A program made the translations under genes and the position numbers. DNA of 22,773 bases from assembly GCA_036502925.1 (NCBI GenBank), contig DASXXS010000339.1:1-22773 (forward strand), written 5' to 3'. The notes beneath the pieces were generated by a model. The model was not told the origin of the DNA. It saw only the letters and a program-made list of their open reading frames with translations, and did not search any database. This stretch comes from VAZQ01 sp036502925. GTDB taxonomy: Bacteria; Pseudomonadota; Alphaproteobacteria; Rhizobiales; Xanthobacteraceae. The stretch's first letter is position 1. Each line of letters opens with the position of its first letter. Positions 1 to 8,047 of the stretch are shown piece by piece.

Positions 1-1
1 C

Positions 2-931
2 AACCACGAAGCCTCGCGCACCTCCAACGACTGCTATGTCTGCGAGATCGCGCCCGGCAAGAAGCTCGAGCCGTCGCGGCATCTGTTCGAGGAAATGATC
101 CTGATCCTGAGCGGCCGCGGCTCGACCACGATCTGGAACAATGCCGGCCAACGGGTCACCTTCGAATGGAAGGCCGGCTCGATTTTCGCCGTCCCGCTCA
201 ATTGCTGGTACCAGCATTTCAACGGCTCCGGCCAGGAGGCGGTGCGCTTCGTGGCGGTGACCAACTGCCCCTCGGTCATCAACCTCTATGACAATCTCGA
301 TTTCATCTTCAACACCAGCTACGACTTCAAGAACCGCTTCTCCGGCGAGCCCAACTATTTCAGCGCCAAGGGCGAGCAGGTCGGCTTCCTGCTGCAGACC
401 AATTTCGTCGCCGACGCCATCAACCTGCCGCTGATCACCGCCAGGGAACGCGGGGCCGGCGGCGGCCACATCCGCTTCAACATGGCCAAGGGATCGATCG
501 CCAGCCACATCTCGCAGTTCCCGGTCGGCACCTACAAGAAGGCTCACCATCATGGGCCCGGCGCCCATGTGATCGTGCTCAACGGCGAGGGCTATTCGCT
601 GATGTGGCCACAAGGCGAGGAACCGCGGCGCTACGAATGGAAATTCGGCACCCTGATCGTGCCGCCCAATGCCTGGTTTCACCAGCATTTCAATTCCGGG
701 CCGACGCCGGCGCGCTATCTGGCCTTCAAATATGCCTCGCCGCGCAACAGCCAGGGCGTGCCGATGTCATGGATCAGCAAGCGGCTGGGCGGCAACCAGA
801 TCGACTATGCGGACGAGAAACCTCTGGTCCGCCAGATGTTCGCCGATGCGCTCGCCCGCCATGGGCTCACGCCGCGCATGGAGGAAGCCTATCAGGCCGA
901 GCTCACGAGTCTGCCGCCGAAGGTGGCGTAA
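2..931 (+). CDS. Two-domain cupin protein (5' end outside window)
   Basis: The reading frame is open from base 2, before any start codon, so the N-terminus lies upstream of the window; about 309 residues are visible before TAA at 929-931. Two cupin-like beta-barrel halves can be seen. The first runs from about TSNDCYVCEIAPG to the GSIFAVPLNCWYQHF stretch. The second starts at the KKAHHHGPGAHV motif and ends with GTLIVPPNAWFHQHF. The HHH cluster and the late His of FHQHF in the second half are plausible metal ligands; the first half has few His and may be structural. Bicupins of this kind include dioxygenases, isomerases and sugar- or organic-acid-binding proteins, and the sequence does not tell me which. 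A solute-binding protein gene follows 45 bases downstream on the same strand and may be co-transcribed. Family confidence is good; the substrate is unknown. Confidence 0.75.
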   Translation, partial: NHEASRTSNDCYVCEIAPGKKLEPSRHLFEEMILILSGRGSTTIWNNAGQRVTFEWKAGSIFAVPLNCWYQHFNGSGQEAVRFVAVTNCPSVINLYDNLDFIFNTSYDFKNRFSGEPNYFSAKGEQVGFLLQTNFVADAINLPLITARERGAGGGHIRFNMAKGSIASHISQFPVGTYKKAHHHGPGAHVIVLNGEGYSLMWPQGEEPRRYEWKFGTLIVPPNAWFHQHFNSGPTPARYLAFKYASPRNSQGVPMSWISKRLGGNQIDYADEKPLVRQMFADALARHGLTPRMEEAYQAELTSLPPKVA

Positions 932-976
932 CCGGCACGGGAACGCCGCACTCCGGCCGCCACCCGGGAGGACCGC

Positions 977-2071
977 ATGAAGCGGGATCGGGACTTGCCG
1001 GCGTCGATGACGGATGGTGCGCGAGCTGGCGCCCGGCGCGCCGGCGCGCTCGTTGTGGCCATGTTTGTTGTTTGTTGCGCGCGGGCGCAAGCCCAAGTCC
1101 CGGCGCAGACGCTCGAAGAGCTCGCCAACTATTCCGGGCCGGACCGCAGCGCGCGCCTGATTGCGGGCGCCAAGCGGGAAGGCACCGTCACGCTCTATTC
1201 ATCGGCAACGCTGGCGGATCAGTCCGCACTGCTTGGCGCCTTTCAAGCCAAGTACGGCATCAAGGTGCAGCAATGGCGCGGCAGCTCGGAGGATATCCGC
1301 GCCCGGGCGCTGACCGAATATGCCGGCGGCCGCTTCGACGCGGACGTGGTCGAAACGTCCGGGTCCGAGATGGAGATCATGGCCCGCGAGCAATTGTTGC
1401 AGGCGGTCACGACGCCGGCGGCCGCCGCGCTGATTCCGCAAGCCAGGATGCCGCATCGCGGCTGGGTCGCCACCCGCCTGAGCGTCTTCGTCGGTGCCTA
1501 CAATACCAACATCGTCAAGCCGGCCGACGTGCCGAAAAGCTATGACGACCTGCGCGATCCGAAATGGAAGGGCAAGCTCGGCATCGAGGTGGACGACGCC
1601 AATTGGTTCCTCTCGGTGGTGGGCTTCATGGGCGAGGCGAAAGGACTGCGGCTGTTCCACGACATCGTCGCCGCCAACGGCATTTCGGTTCGTAAGGGCC
1701 ATACGCTCCTGGCGAACTTCGTGGGTTCCGGCGAAGTGCCGCTGGCGCTGACCGCCTACAGCTACCGGGTGGAGCAGATGAAGATCGAGGGCGCGCCGGT
1801 CGAGCTCCTCTACCTGCCGCCGGTGGTGGCGCTGCCGACCGGCGCCGGCCTGTTCCGGAAGGCGCCACATCCCCACGCGGCCCTGTTGCTGCTGGATTTC
1901 TATCTGACCGACGCCCAGAAGATCCTGGCCGGTCGGGAAGCCGTCCCGACCGACCCGCGCGTGAAAGCGCTGCCCAAAGACCTGATCTTCGTCGACCTGC
2001 CGAAATATCTCGACGAAGGCGAGAAATGGACCAAGCTGTTCCAGGATACGTTCGTCAAGCCGGCCCGTTGA
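977..2071 (+). CDS. Extracellular solute-binding protein, family 1 (ABC importer, Fe3+/AfuA-like)
   Basis: A 364-residue periplasmic binding protein. A basic N-terminus and a hydrophobic core (about residues 20-36) lead to an AQA-Q signal-peptidase site near residue 39. The mature part begins with GTVTLYSSATLADQSALLGAF and KYGIKVQQWRGSS, the usual lobe-1 layout of the COG1840 (FbpA/AfuA-like) group. The start at 977 is preceded by a clear GGGAGG five bases upstream; an in-frame ATG at 1007 is an alternative that would give a more typical, shorter signal peptide. COG1840 proteins bind ferric iron, but also phosphonates, thiamine or organic acids. I did not trace Fe-binding Tyr residues, so the ligand is open. 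No permease or ATPase gene for the transporter follows; the next gene is a DUF1345 protein, so the partners may lie elsewhere or this is an orphan receptor. Confidence 0.85.
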   Translation: MKRDRDLPASMTDGARAGARRAGALVVAMFVVCCARAQAQVPAQTLEELANYSGPDRSARLIAGAKREGTVTLYSSATLADQSALLGAFQAKYGIKVQQWRGSSEDIRARALTEYAGGRFDADVVETSGSEMEIMAREQLLQAVTTPAAAALIPQARMPHRGWVATRLSVFVGAYNTNIVKPADVPKSYDDLRDPKWKGKLGIEVDDANWFLSVVGFMGEAKGLRLFHDIVAANGISVRKGHTLLANFVGSGEVPLALTAYSYRVEQMKIEGAPVELLYLPPVVALPTGAGLFRKAPHPHAALLLLDFYLTDAQKILAGREAVPTDPRVKALPKDLIFVDLPKYLDEGEKWTKLFQDTFVKPAR

Positions 2072-2109
2072 GCGCAGCACGCGTGAGTTGAACAGGAAAA
2101 CGAACCGCC

Positions 2110-2799
2110 ATGGCCGACGCGACCGACAAACTGCAGTCTCATCGCCGCCTGCCTGCGCCGATCCGCGTCGTGCGGGCGCGGCCGCGGCTGTTCATCTCCG
2201 CTCTGATCGGCGCGGCGGTGGTCCTCGCCCTCAGCGCAACGGATTGGCGGATCGCGACCCGCCTGCTGGTCGGCTGGGACCTCGGCGTCGCGCTCTACCT
2301 CATTCTCGCGCTCCGCCTGATGGCGACCGCAGACATCCGGCATATCCGGTTTCGCGCCCGGCTGCAGGACGAGGGTCAATACACCGTCCTGGCGCTGACC
2401 GCGATCGCCGCGCTCGCCAGCCTCGGGGCGATCGTGGCCTTGCTCGGAATGTCCGGCGCCGGCGACCGCCAGCCGATCCATCTGCTGCTCGGGATCGTCA
2501 CCATCCTGCTGTCGTGGACGTTCACCCACATCATGTTTGCGCTCCACTATGCGCACGAATTCTACGACGAGAACGGCGGCAAGGGCGGCGGTCTGCTGTT
2601 TCCAGGCGATCTGAAGGAGCCGGATTACTGGGATTTCGTCTACTTCTCTTTCGTGATCGGGATGACCAACCAGGTATCGGACGTGGCGATCACCTGCCGG
2701 CCGATCCGTCACACGGTCTCGGTCCACGGCATTATTTCGTTCTTGTTCAACGTCTCGATCCTGGCGCTCACCGTGAATATCGCGGCGAGCGTGATCTGA
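2110..2799 (+). CDS. DUF1345 family integral membrane protein
   Basis: A 229-residue protein with about six hydrophobic segments (roughly residues 27-44, 51-71, 91-113, 122-147, 173-187 and 205-228). The family hallmarks are visible: an SWTFTHIMFALHYAHEFY stretch in segment 4 and a PDYWDFVYFSFVIGMTNQVSD stretch around segment 5. This places it in DUF1345, a widespread proteobacterial inner-membrane family without an assigned biochemical role. It lies 38 bases after the solute-binding protein gene on the same strand and could be co-transcribed, but it does not look like an ABC permease (no EAA loop). It converges with ispG, leaving only 38 bases between the two stop codons, and I see no clear terminator there. 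Confidence 0.85.
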   Translation: MADATDKLQSHRRLPAPIRVVRARPRLFISALIGAAVVLALSATDWRIATRLLVGWDLGVALYLILALRLMATADIRHIRFRARLQDEGQYTVLALTAIAALASLGAIVALLGMSGAGDRQPIHLLLGIVTILLSWTFTHIMFALHYAHEFYDENGGKGGGLLFPGDLKEPDYWDFVYFSFVIGMTNQVSDVAITCRPIRHTVSVHGIISFLFNVSILALTVNIAASVI

Positions 2800-2837
2800 T
2801 TGATGCCGCCGGCGTAGGCACGTCGTGACAGCGCGAC

Positions 2838-4091
2838 CTATTCGGCCGCGGTCTGCCCGGCGCTGCCGTGGCCGTAGCGGTTCTCGATATAATCGATCAC
2901 CATCTTCTTGAAATCGGCCGCCACGGTCGGGCCGCGCAAGGTCGCCACCTTCTTGCCGTCGACGAAGACCGGAGCCGCCGGCTGCTCACCCGTGCCCGGC
3001 AGCGAAATGCCGATATCGGCATGCTTGCTCTCGCCCGGCCCGTTGACGATGCAACCCATCACCGCGACGTTCAGGGCCTCGACGCCGGCATAGCGGGTCT
3101 TCCATTCGGGCATCGAGTCACGGATGAACGACTGGATGTCGCGCGCCAGCTCCTGGAACGTGGTGGAAGTCGTGCGGCCGCAACCCGGGCAGGCGGCGAC
3201 CAGCGGCACGAAGGTGCGAAAGCCCATGGTCTGCAGCAGCTCTTGCCCCACCTTCACCTCGAGGGTGCGGTCGCCGCCCGGCTCCGGAGTGAGCGAGATG
3301 CGGATGGTGTCGCCGATGCCCTGCTGCAACAGCACGCCCATGGCGGCCGACGATGCCACGATGCCTTTCGAGCCCATGCCGGCCTCGGTGAGGCCGAGAT
3401 GGAGGGCGTAGTCGGAGCGGCGCGCCAGCTCCGCGTAGCAGGCGATGAGATCCTGCACGGCCGACACCTTGGCGGACAGGATGATACGGTTGCGCGGCAG
3501 GCCCATCTCCTCGGAGCGCTCCGCCGAGGTCAGCGCCGACTGCACCATGGCCTCGCGCATCACCTCGCGCGCCCCGAGCGGGGACGGCGAACGCGAGTTC
3601 TCGTCCATCAGATGGGTGAGCAGCTCCTGATCGAGCGAGCCCCAATTGACGCCGATGCGCACGGGCTTGCCGTGGCGGATCGCGGTCTCGATGATGGCGC
3701 CGAATTGCTTGTCCTTCTTGTTCTTGAAGCCGACATTGCCCGGATTGATGCGATACTTGTCGAGCGCCTGCGCGCAAGCCGGATGGTCGGCCAGAAGCTT
3801 GTGGCCAATATAGTGGAAGTCGCCGATGATCGGCACGCCGACGCCCATCCGGTCGAGGCGTTCCTTGATGTGCGGCACGGCGGCGGCGGCCTCGTCGCGG
3901 TCGACCGTGATGCGAACGATCTCCGAGCCGGCGCGCGCCAGCGCCGCCACCTGCGCGGCGGTGGCCGCGATGTCGGCGGTGTCCGTATTGGTCATCGATT
4001 GCACGACGATCGGGGCTGCGCCGCCGACGCTCACGCCGCCGACATCGACCGCAACGGACTTGCGCCTTTCGCGGGGCGCGGCTTGGCTCAT
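2838..4091 (-). CDS. ispG: 4-hydroxy-3-methylbut-2-en-1-yl diphosphate synthase (IspG/GcpE)
   Basis: A 417-residue cytosolic enzyme of the MEP isoprenoid pathway. The family reductively opens 2-C-methyl-D-erythritol 2,4-cyclodiphosphate to HMBPP using a [4Fe-4S] cluster. The N-terminal TIM-barrel half contains VVQSMTNTDTAD and YRINPGNVG; the C-terminal half carries the cluster ligands in CPGCGRT (near residues 300 and 303) and CIVNGPGES (near residue 345), followed by HADIGISLPG. All three Cys and the NGPGE Glu are present, so the protein looks active. Length is typical for the bacterial family. The ATG at 4091 follows a good GGAG site (GAAGGAGACC). The upstream zur gene is on the same strand with 119 bases between, a gap holding a 21-base tandem repeat. 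Identification is firm. Confidence 0.97.
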   Translation of the reverse strand: MSQAAPRERRKSVAVDVGGVSVGGAAPIVVQSMTNTDTADIAATAAQVAALARAGSEIVRITVDRDEAAAAVPHIKERLDRMGVGVPIIGDFHYIGHKLLADHPACAQALDKYRINPGNVGFKNKKDKQFGAIIETAIRHGKPVRIGVNWGSLDQELLTHLMDENSRSPSPLGAREVMREAMVQSALTSAERSEEMGLPRNRIILSAKVSAVQDLIACYAELARRSDYALHLGLTEAGMGSKGIVASSAAMGVLLQQGIGDTIRISLTPEPGGDRTLEVKVGQELLQTMGFRTFVPLVAACPGCGRTTSTTFQELARDIQSFIRDSMPEWKTRYAGVEALNVAVMGCIVNGPGESKHADIGISLPGTGEQPAAPVFVDGKKVATLRGPTVAADFKKMVIDYIENRYGHGSAGQTAAE

Positions 4092-4114
4092 CTTGGTCTC
4101 CTTCGTGCCGGGGC

Positions 4115-4164
4115 CTTCCGGCAGACGCCTTCCTGCTTCCGGCAGACGCCTTCCTGGCAGACGC
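4115..4164. repeat. 21-bp tandem direct repeat, two exact copies plus a partial third
   Basis: Bases 4115-4135 and 4136-4156 are identical 21-mers (each starting CTTCCGGCAGACG), and 4151-4164 begins a degenerate third copy. They lie in the zur-ispG gap just upstream of the ispG Shine-Dalgarno, so they would form part of the ispG leader. A 21-base period is two helical turns and could phase protein-binding sites, but a simple slippage duplication explains it equally well. Confidence 0.9.
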
Positions 4165-4210
4165 AGTGCCAGACCGGCCCTGCCCCGTCAACGCGGCGGC
4201 AAGCGCAACC

Positions 4211-4723
4211 TTAACGGCAATGGGCGCAGATGCCGCCGATCTCGATCACCGGCGATTTCGGTGTGAAGCCGGCCGCCCGGGCCGCCGAGCTCAACGTCGC
4301 CGCCACCGCCATCGAGGCGGCCTCGCCCACGGCCCCGCACCGCTCGCAGATCAGGAACACGACCGGCTCGGCGCTGGCATGGTTGTGGACGCAGGCCACG
4401 AAGGCATTGCGGCTTTCGATGCGATGGATGAGGCCATTATCGCGCAGGAAATCGAGCGCGCGATAGACCGTGATCGGAGCCGGCCGCGGCCCTTCGGGCG
4501 CCAGCAGCTCCATGATCTCATAGGCGCCGAGCGGCTTGTGGCTCCCGAGCAGCACGCCAAGGACCTGCCGGCGGATCGGCGTCAGGCGGCGCCCTTGCTC
4601 GAGGCACTGCGCCTCGGCGATCGCCATGGCCGCGCTGCTGCAGCGGCCATGGTCATGGTTCGGCCCCGGAAACACGTTCGGCGCCGATCTGCCGCTGCTG
4701 CGTGATTCTCTAGCTCTGGCCAT
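4211..4723 (-). CDS. zur: Fur-family transcriptional repressor, Zur-like
   Basis: A Fur-family metalloregulator of 170 residues from the ATG at 4723; a GTG at 4762 would add 13 residues. The winged-helix DNA-binding part includes RRLTPIRRQVLGVLL, GAYEIMELL and ITVYRALDFLRDNGLIHRIES. The dimerisation part has the structural zinc pair in ICERCG and the late ICAHC, and the HNH region of ACVHNHASAEPVVFL. This arrangement, without the His-rich Fur tail, fits Zur, which represses zinc-uptake genes when zinc is bound. No znuABC genes are in the window. It diverges from the patatin gene at 4872 and is followed by ispG on the same strand. Neither start has a strong ribosome-binding site; I prefer 4723 because the added residues from 4762 have no family counterpart that I recognise. 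Fur, Irr or Mur are less likely alternatives. Confidence 0.85.
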   Translation of the reverse strand: MARARESRSSGRSAPNVFPGPNHDHGRCSSAAMAIAEAQCLEQGRRLTPIRRQVLGVLLGSHKPLGAYEIMELLAPEGPRPAPITVYRALDFLRDNGLIHRIESRNAFVACVHNHASAEPVVFLICERCGAVGEAASMAVAATLSSAARAAGFTPKSPVIEIGGICAHCR

Positions 4724-4762
4724 GGGGAACTTTACTCGATTTGCAACTCTGGCAATGATCAC

Positions 4763-4871
4763 AATGCGCTGATGCGGTGCAGCATTTTTTTATTGCAATG
4801 CAGCAATTTTGCCCCCAGATTAGCCCTCCACCAACCCGAACGGGCCTCTTCCCTCACCCTGCATTGATGTG
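4763..4871. promoter_or_regulatory. Divergent zur / patatin promoter region with repeated AT-rich motif
   Basis: This 109-base gap between the divergent zur and patatin genes is markedly AT-rich for the window. It holds two near-identical direct repeats, TGCAGCATTTT at 4778-4788 and TGCAGCAATTTT at 4799-4810, whose starts are 21 bases apart, with the perfect palindrome ATTGCAAT (4792-4799) between them. Fur-family genes are often autoregulated, so this is a reasonable candidate operator. It is not a match to a Zur box that I can quote. Promoter positions are inferred only. Confidence 0.45.
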
Positions 4872-5999
4872 ATGTTTCCTTTGCTCTTGAACAAGGCGGT
4901 ATCGCGGCTGTGGCCGAACCGACGGCGCCCTCCCGCCGGGCCGGGGCGGCACCCGCGTGGTCGCCGCCGGAAACGCATCAATCTCGCGCTGCAGGGCGGA
5001 GGTGCGCATGGCGCCTTCACCTGGGGCGTGCTCGATCAGCTGCTCACCGATGGACGAATTGCGATCGACGGCATTTCCGGCACCTCCGCCGGCGCCCTGA
5101 ACGCGGTCATGCTGGCGGACGGGCTGGCGCGCGGCGGGGCGCAGGACGCCCGCAAACACCTCGCCGATTTCTGGCGGGCGGCGAGCTTTGGCGGCCATCT
5201 GCCGGAGCTTCAGCGCAGCGTGGTCGAGCGCCTGTTCTCGTTCGTGCCGCGCCCGGGCGCGGCGGTTCCTCCCTGGCTCGGCGCGTTCTCCCAGCTTTGG
5301 TCGCCCTATGATCTCAATCCGCTCAATATCAATCCGCTGAAGGAGCTGATCGAGCGCTTTGTCGATTTCGAGCTGATCCGCGCCGATAGCGACCGCCCTC
5401 TCTTCATCTCGGCAACCAATGTGCGCACCGGCGAGCCGCGCGTGTTCAGCCGCGCCGAGATCACCGCCGAGGTCGTGATGGCCTCGGCCTGCCTGCCGCT
5501 CCTGTTTCGCGCCGTGGAGATCGAGGGGGAATCCTATTGGGACGGCGGCTACAGCAACAATCCGCCGCTGCTGCCGTTCATCCGGGCCCCGGCGGACGCG
5601 GACCTGCTGATCGTGCAGATCAACCCGCGCGAGCGCGACAAGGTTCCGGTGAACGCGCGCGAGATCATGAGCCGCACCAATGAAATCACCTTCAACGCCG
5701 CGCAGTCGGCGGAGCTGCGCACGATCGATTTGATCAACCGATTGATCGATCAGGGATGGTTGCGGCGCGGCGCCGGCAACGTCGGCTGCCGCGGCCTCCG
5801 GCTGCATCGCATCGTGATGGCGGACGCGGGCGAGACTTTCAGCCCGCACAGCAGGCTCAACAACGATTTCGAATTCTTCGAGCGGCTGCATAAGCTCGGC
5901 CAGCGGGCCACGCGCCGTTTTCTCGACACGCATTTCGACCATATCGGGGAGCGCAGCACGATCGATGATGTCGCCGACCTTCCGGCCGAGGTGGCGTGA
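4872..5999 (+). CDS. Patatin-like phospholipase/lipase, copy 1
   Basis: A 375-residue serine lipid hydrolase from the ATG at 4872; a GTG directly before it is also possible. All patatin signatures are present: the oxyanion loop GGGAHGAF, the nucleophile elbow GTSAG and the catalytic Asp in DGGY of YWDGGYSNNPP. The C-terminal third, from about SRTNEITFNAAQ onward, resembles the DUF3734 extension found in many proteobacterial patatins. An extra ~35-residue Arg/Pro-rich N-terminus precedes INLALQGGG and is absent from the paralogue at 6995, so the true start might be further in. The gene is followed by bdhA after 188 bases. Known family activities are phospholipase A or acyl-ester hydrolysis. 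A role in storage-polymer (PHB) or membrane lipid turnover is an inference from the bdhA neighbour. Confidence 0.88.
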   Translation: MFPLLLNKAVSRLWPNRRRPPAGPGRHPRGRRRKRINLALQGGGAHGAFTWGVLDQLLTDGRIAIDGISGTSAGALNAVMLADGLARGGAQDARKHLADFWRAASFGGHLPELQRSVVERLFSFVPRPGAAVPPWLGAFSQLWSPYDLNPLNINPLKELIERFVDFELIRADSDRPLFISATNVRTGEPRVFSRAEITAEVVMASACLPLLFRAVEIEGESYWDGGYSNNPPLLPFIRAPADADLLIVQINPRERDKVPVNAREIMSRTNEITFNAAQSAELRTIDLINRLIDQGWLRRGAGNVGCRGLRLHRIVMADAGETFSPHSRLNNDFEFFERLHKLGQRATRRFLDTHFDHIGERSTIDDVADLPAEVA

Positions 6000-6187
6000 G
6001 GCTTGTCGGGTGAGCATGGCACGGTCGCAAAATTGTGATGCGTCGACTGATATGGGATTGTTGCGCCGCAGCAAGTGCGCGCCCAAGCTGTCGATCGCCT
6101 CCGCCCCCACGCGCGGCGCGCGCCGGCTCTGAATCGCCCATAGGCCTCATCGCCAAGAGTCCATCCCCCGCAGTCCAGGAGTCCACC

Positions 6188-6970
6188 ATGCTCAAGGGAA
6201 AATCCGCCGTCGTCACCGGCTCGACTTCAGGGATCGGGCTTGCCATCGCGCGCGCGCTCGCCAAGGAAGGCGCCAATGTGATGATCAACGGCTTCGGCGA
6301 GAAAAGCGCGATCGAGCGCGAGCGGGCGGGGATCGAAAAGGAGTTTGGGGTCAAGTCGATCTACTCGGGAGCCGACATGAGCAAGCCGGCGGAGATCGCC
6401 GACATGATCAGGACCGCGGAAAAGACCCTGGGCAGCATCGACGTGCTGGTGAACAATGCCGGCATCCAGCACGTGGCGCCGATCGAGGAGTTTCCGGTCG
6501 ACAAGTGGGACATGATCATCGCCATCAATCTGAACGCCGCCTTCCACACGATCCGCACCGCGGTGCCGGGGATGAAGGCGCGCAAGTGGGGCCGCATCAT
6601 CAATACTGCGTCGGCCCATTCGCTGGTCGCCTCCCCGTTCAAGGCCGCCTATGTCACCGCCAAGCACGGGCTCGCCGGCCTGACCAAGACGGTGGCGCTC
6701 GAACTGGCGACGTTCGGCACCACCGCGAATTGCATCAGCCCTGGCTATGTCTGGACGCCGCTGGTCGAGAAGCAGATTCCCGACACCATGAAGGCGCGCC
6801 ACATGACCGCGGAAGAGGTCAAGAACGAAGTGCTGCTGGCGGCGCAACCGACCAAGCAATTCGTCACCGTCGATCAGGTGGCGGCGGTGGCGGTGTTTCT
6901 TTGCTCCGATGCGGCGTCCGAGATCACCGGCGCCAACATTTCGATCGATGGCGGCTGGACCGCACAGTAG
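6188..6970 (+). CDS. bdhA: D-3-hydroxybutyrate dehydrogenase
   Basis: A 260-residue short-chain dehydrogenase that oxidises D-3-hydroxybutyrate to acetoacetate with NAD+, the second step of polyhydroxybutyrate use. Visible are the nucleotide-binding TGSTSGIG (residues 10-17), NNAG (89-92) and the triad Ser142, Tyr155, Lys159. The residues that bind the substrate carboxylate in Pseudomonas fragi HBDH all occur at the same numbers: Gln94, His144, Lys152 and Gln196. That supports both the specific call and the start at 6188. The longer open frame from 6035 adds a low-complexity Arg/Pro/Ser stretch with no SDR counterpart. It lies between two paralogous patatin genes, and the second begins only 24 bases downstream, suggesting one operon. 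Confidence 0.95.
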   Translation: MLKGKSAVVTGSTSGIGLAIARALAKEGANVMINGFGEKSAIERERAGIEKEFGVKSIYSGADMSKPAEIADMIRTAEKTLGSIDVLVNNAGIQHVAPIEEFPVDKWDMIIAINLNAAFHTIRTAVPGMKARKWGRIINTASAHSLVASPFKAAYVTAKHGLAGLTKTVALELATFGTTANCISPGYVWTPLVEKQIPDTMKARHMTAEEVKNEVLLAAQPTKQFVTVDQVAAVAVFLCSDAASEITGANISIDGGWTAQ

Positions 6971-6994
6971 GTCGCCGCGCAGCAGGCACGATCG

Positions 6995-8038
6995 ATGGCG
7001 TTGCCCAAGAAGATCAATCTTGCGCTGCAAGGCGGCGGCGCGCACGGCGCCTTCACCTGGGGGGTGCTCGATAGCCTCTTGGCCGACCCGCGCATCGAGA
7101 TCGAAGGCATCTCGGGCGCCTCGGCCGGCGCCATCAATGCCGTGGTGCTGGCCGACGGGTTCACCCGCGGCGGGCCGCCGGAGGCGCGCAAGCGCCTGGC
7201 CGAGCTGTGGCGCGCGGTGAGCACCAATGGCCACTTGTCGGAGCTCGAACGTGCCGTGGCCGACCGGCTGCTCGCATTCATGCCCTACCAGGGCTCGCCG
7301 GCGCAGGCCTGGTTCGACGCCCTGTCGCGCTTCTGGTCGCCTTACGACTTCAATCCGCTCAACATCAACCCGCTCAAGGACCTGATCGAGCGCTTTGTCG
7401 ACTTCGGCAAGTTGCGCGCGTCCTGCAGCCGCAAGCTCTTCGTTTCCGCCACCAACGTCTTTACCGGCCGCCTGCGCATCTTTCCGCACGAGAAGATCAC
7501 CGCCGAGGTGGTCATGGCTTCGTCCTGCCTGCCGATGGTGTTTCAGGCCGTCGAGATCGACGGCGTCCCGTATTGGGACGGCGGCTATATGGGCAACCCG
7601 GCGATCTTCCCGTTCTTCCGCACCACTGACACCGAGGACGTGGTGATCGTCTCGATCAATCCGCTCGAGCGGAATATGACACCGCGCACGCAAAACGAGA
7701 TCATGAACCGGATCAACGAAATCACCTTCAACTCCTCGCTGATCGCCGAGTACCGGGCGATCGATTTCGTGACCCGGCTGATCGACCAGGGCCGGCTGCC
7801 GCGCGGCCGCGGAGCGGGCGAATACCGGCGCATCAACGTGCACCGCATCGCGCTCGACAGCGCGTTCAAGGAGCTCACCGCCGATTCGAAGCTCGATTCC
7901 GATTTCGCTTTTTTCGAGCTGCTGCGCAACGGCGGGGAGCGCGCCGGCAAAGATTTCCTCAGCCGGCATTTCGACGATCTCGGGGTCCGCAGCACGGTCG
8001 ATCTCGCAGCCGAAGCTCAGGCCGAATGGGCATGCTAG
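6995..8038 (+). CDS. Patatin-like phospholipase/lipase, copy 2
   Basis: A 347-residue protein with the same plan as the patatin at 4872 and, by eye, more than half its residues identical: oxyanion loop GGGAHGAF, nucleophile GASAG, catalytic Asp in YWDGGYMGNP, then the DUF3734-type C-terminal part (MNRINEITFNSSLIAEYRAID). It starts almost directly at the catalytic domain (MALPKKINLALQGGG), without the Arg/Pro extension of copy 1. It follows bdhA by 24 bases and precedes the macro-domain gene by 9, so the three are likely co-transcribed. The two patatins flanking bdhA look like an old tandem duplication. Ester hydrolysis is secure at family level; the substrate is not. Confidence 0.9.
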   Translation: MALPKKINLALQGGGAHGAFTWGVLDSLLADPRIEIEGISGASAGAINAVVLADGFTRGGPPEARKRLAELWRAVSTNGHLSELERAVADRLLAFMPYQGSPAQAWFDALSRFWSPYDFNPLNINPLKDLIERFVDFGKLRASCSRKLFVSATNVFTGRLRIFPHEKITAEVVMASSCLPMVFQAVEIDGVPYWDGGYMGNPAIFPFFRTTDTEDVVIVSINPLERNMTPRTQNEIMNRINEITFNSSLIAEYRAIDFVTRLIDQGRLPRGRGAGEYRRINVHRIALDSAFKELTADSKLDSDFAFFELLRNGGERAGKDFLSRHFDDLGVRSTVDLAAEAQAEWAC

Positions 8039-8047
8039 ACTGGCCCC

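Noticed and set aside
2868..4214. 448-codon plus-strand frame opposite ispG
   Set aside because: Shadow of ispG; composition is skewed to His/Arg/Ala/Asp and no domain is recognisable.
6227..7969. 580-codon minus-strand frame opposite bdhA and patatin 2
   Set aside because: It is the antisense shadow of two well-recognised genes, with no family motif of its own.
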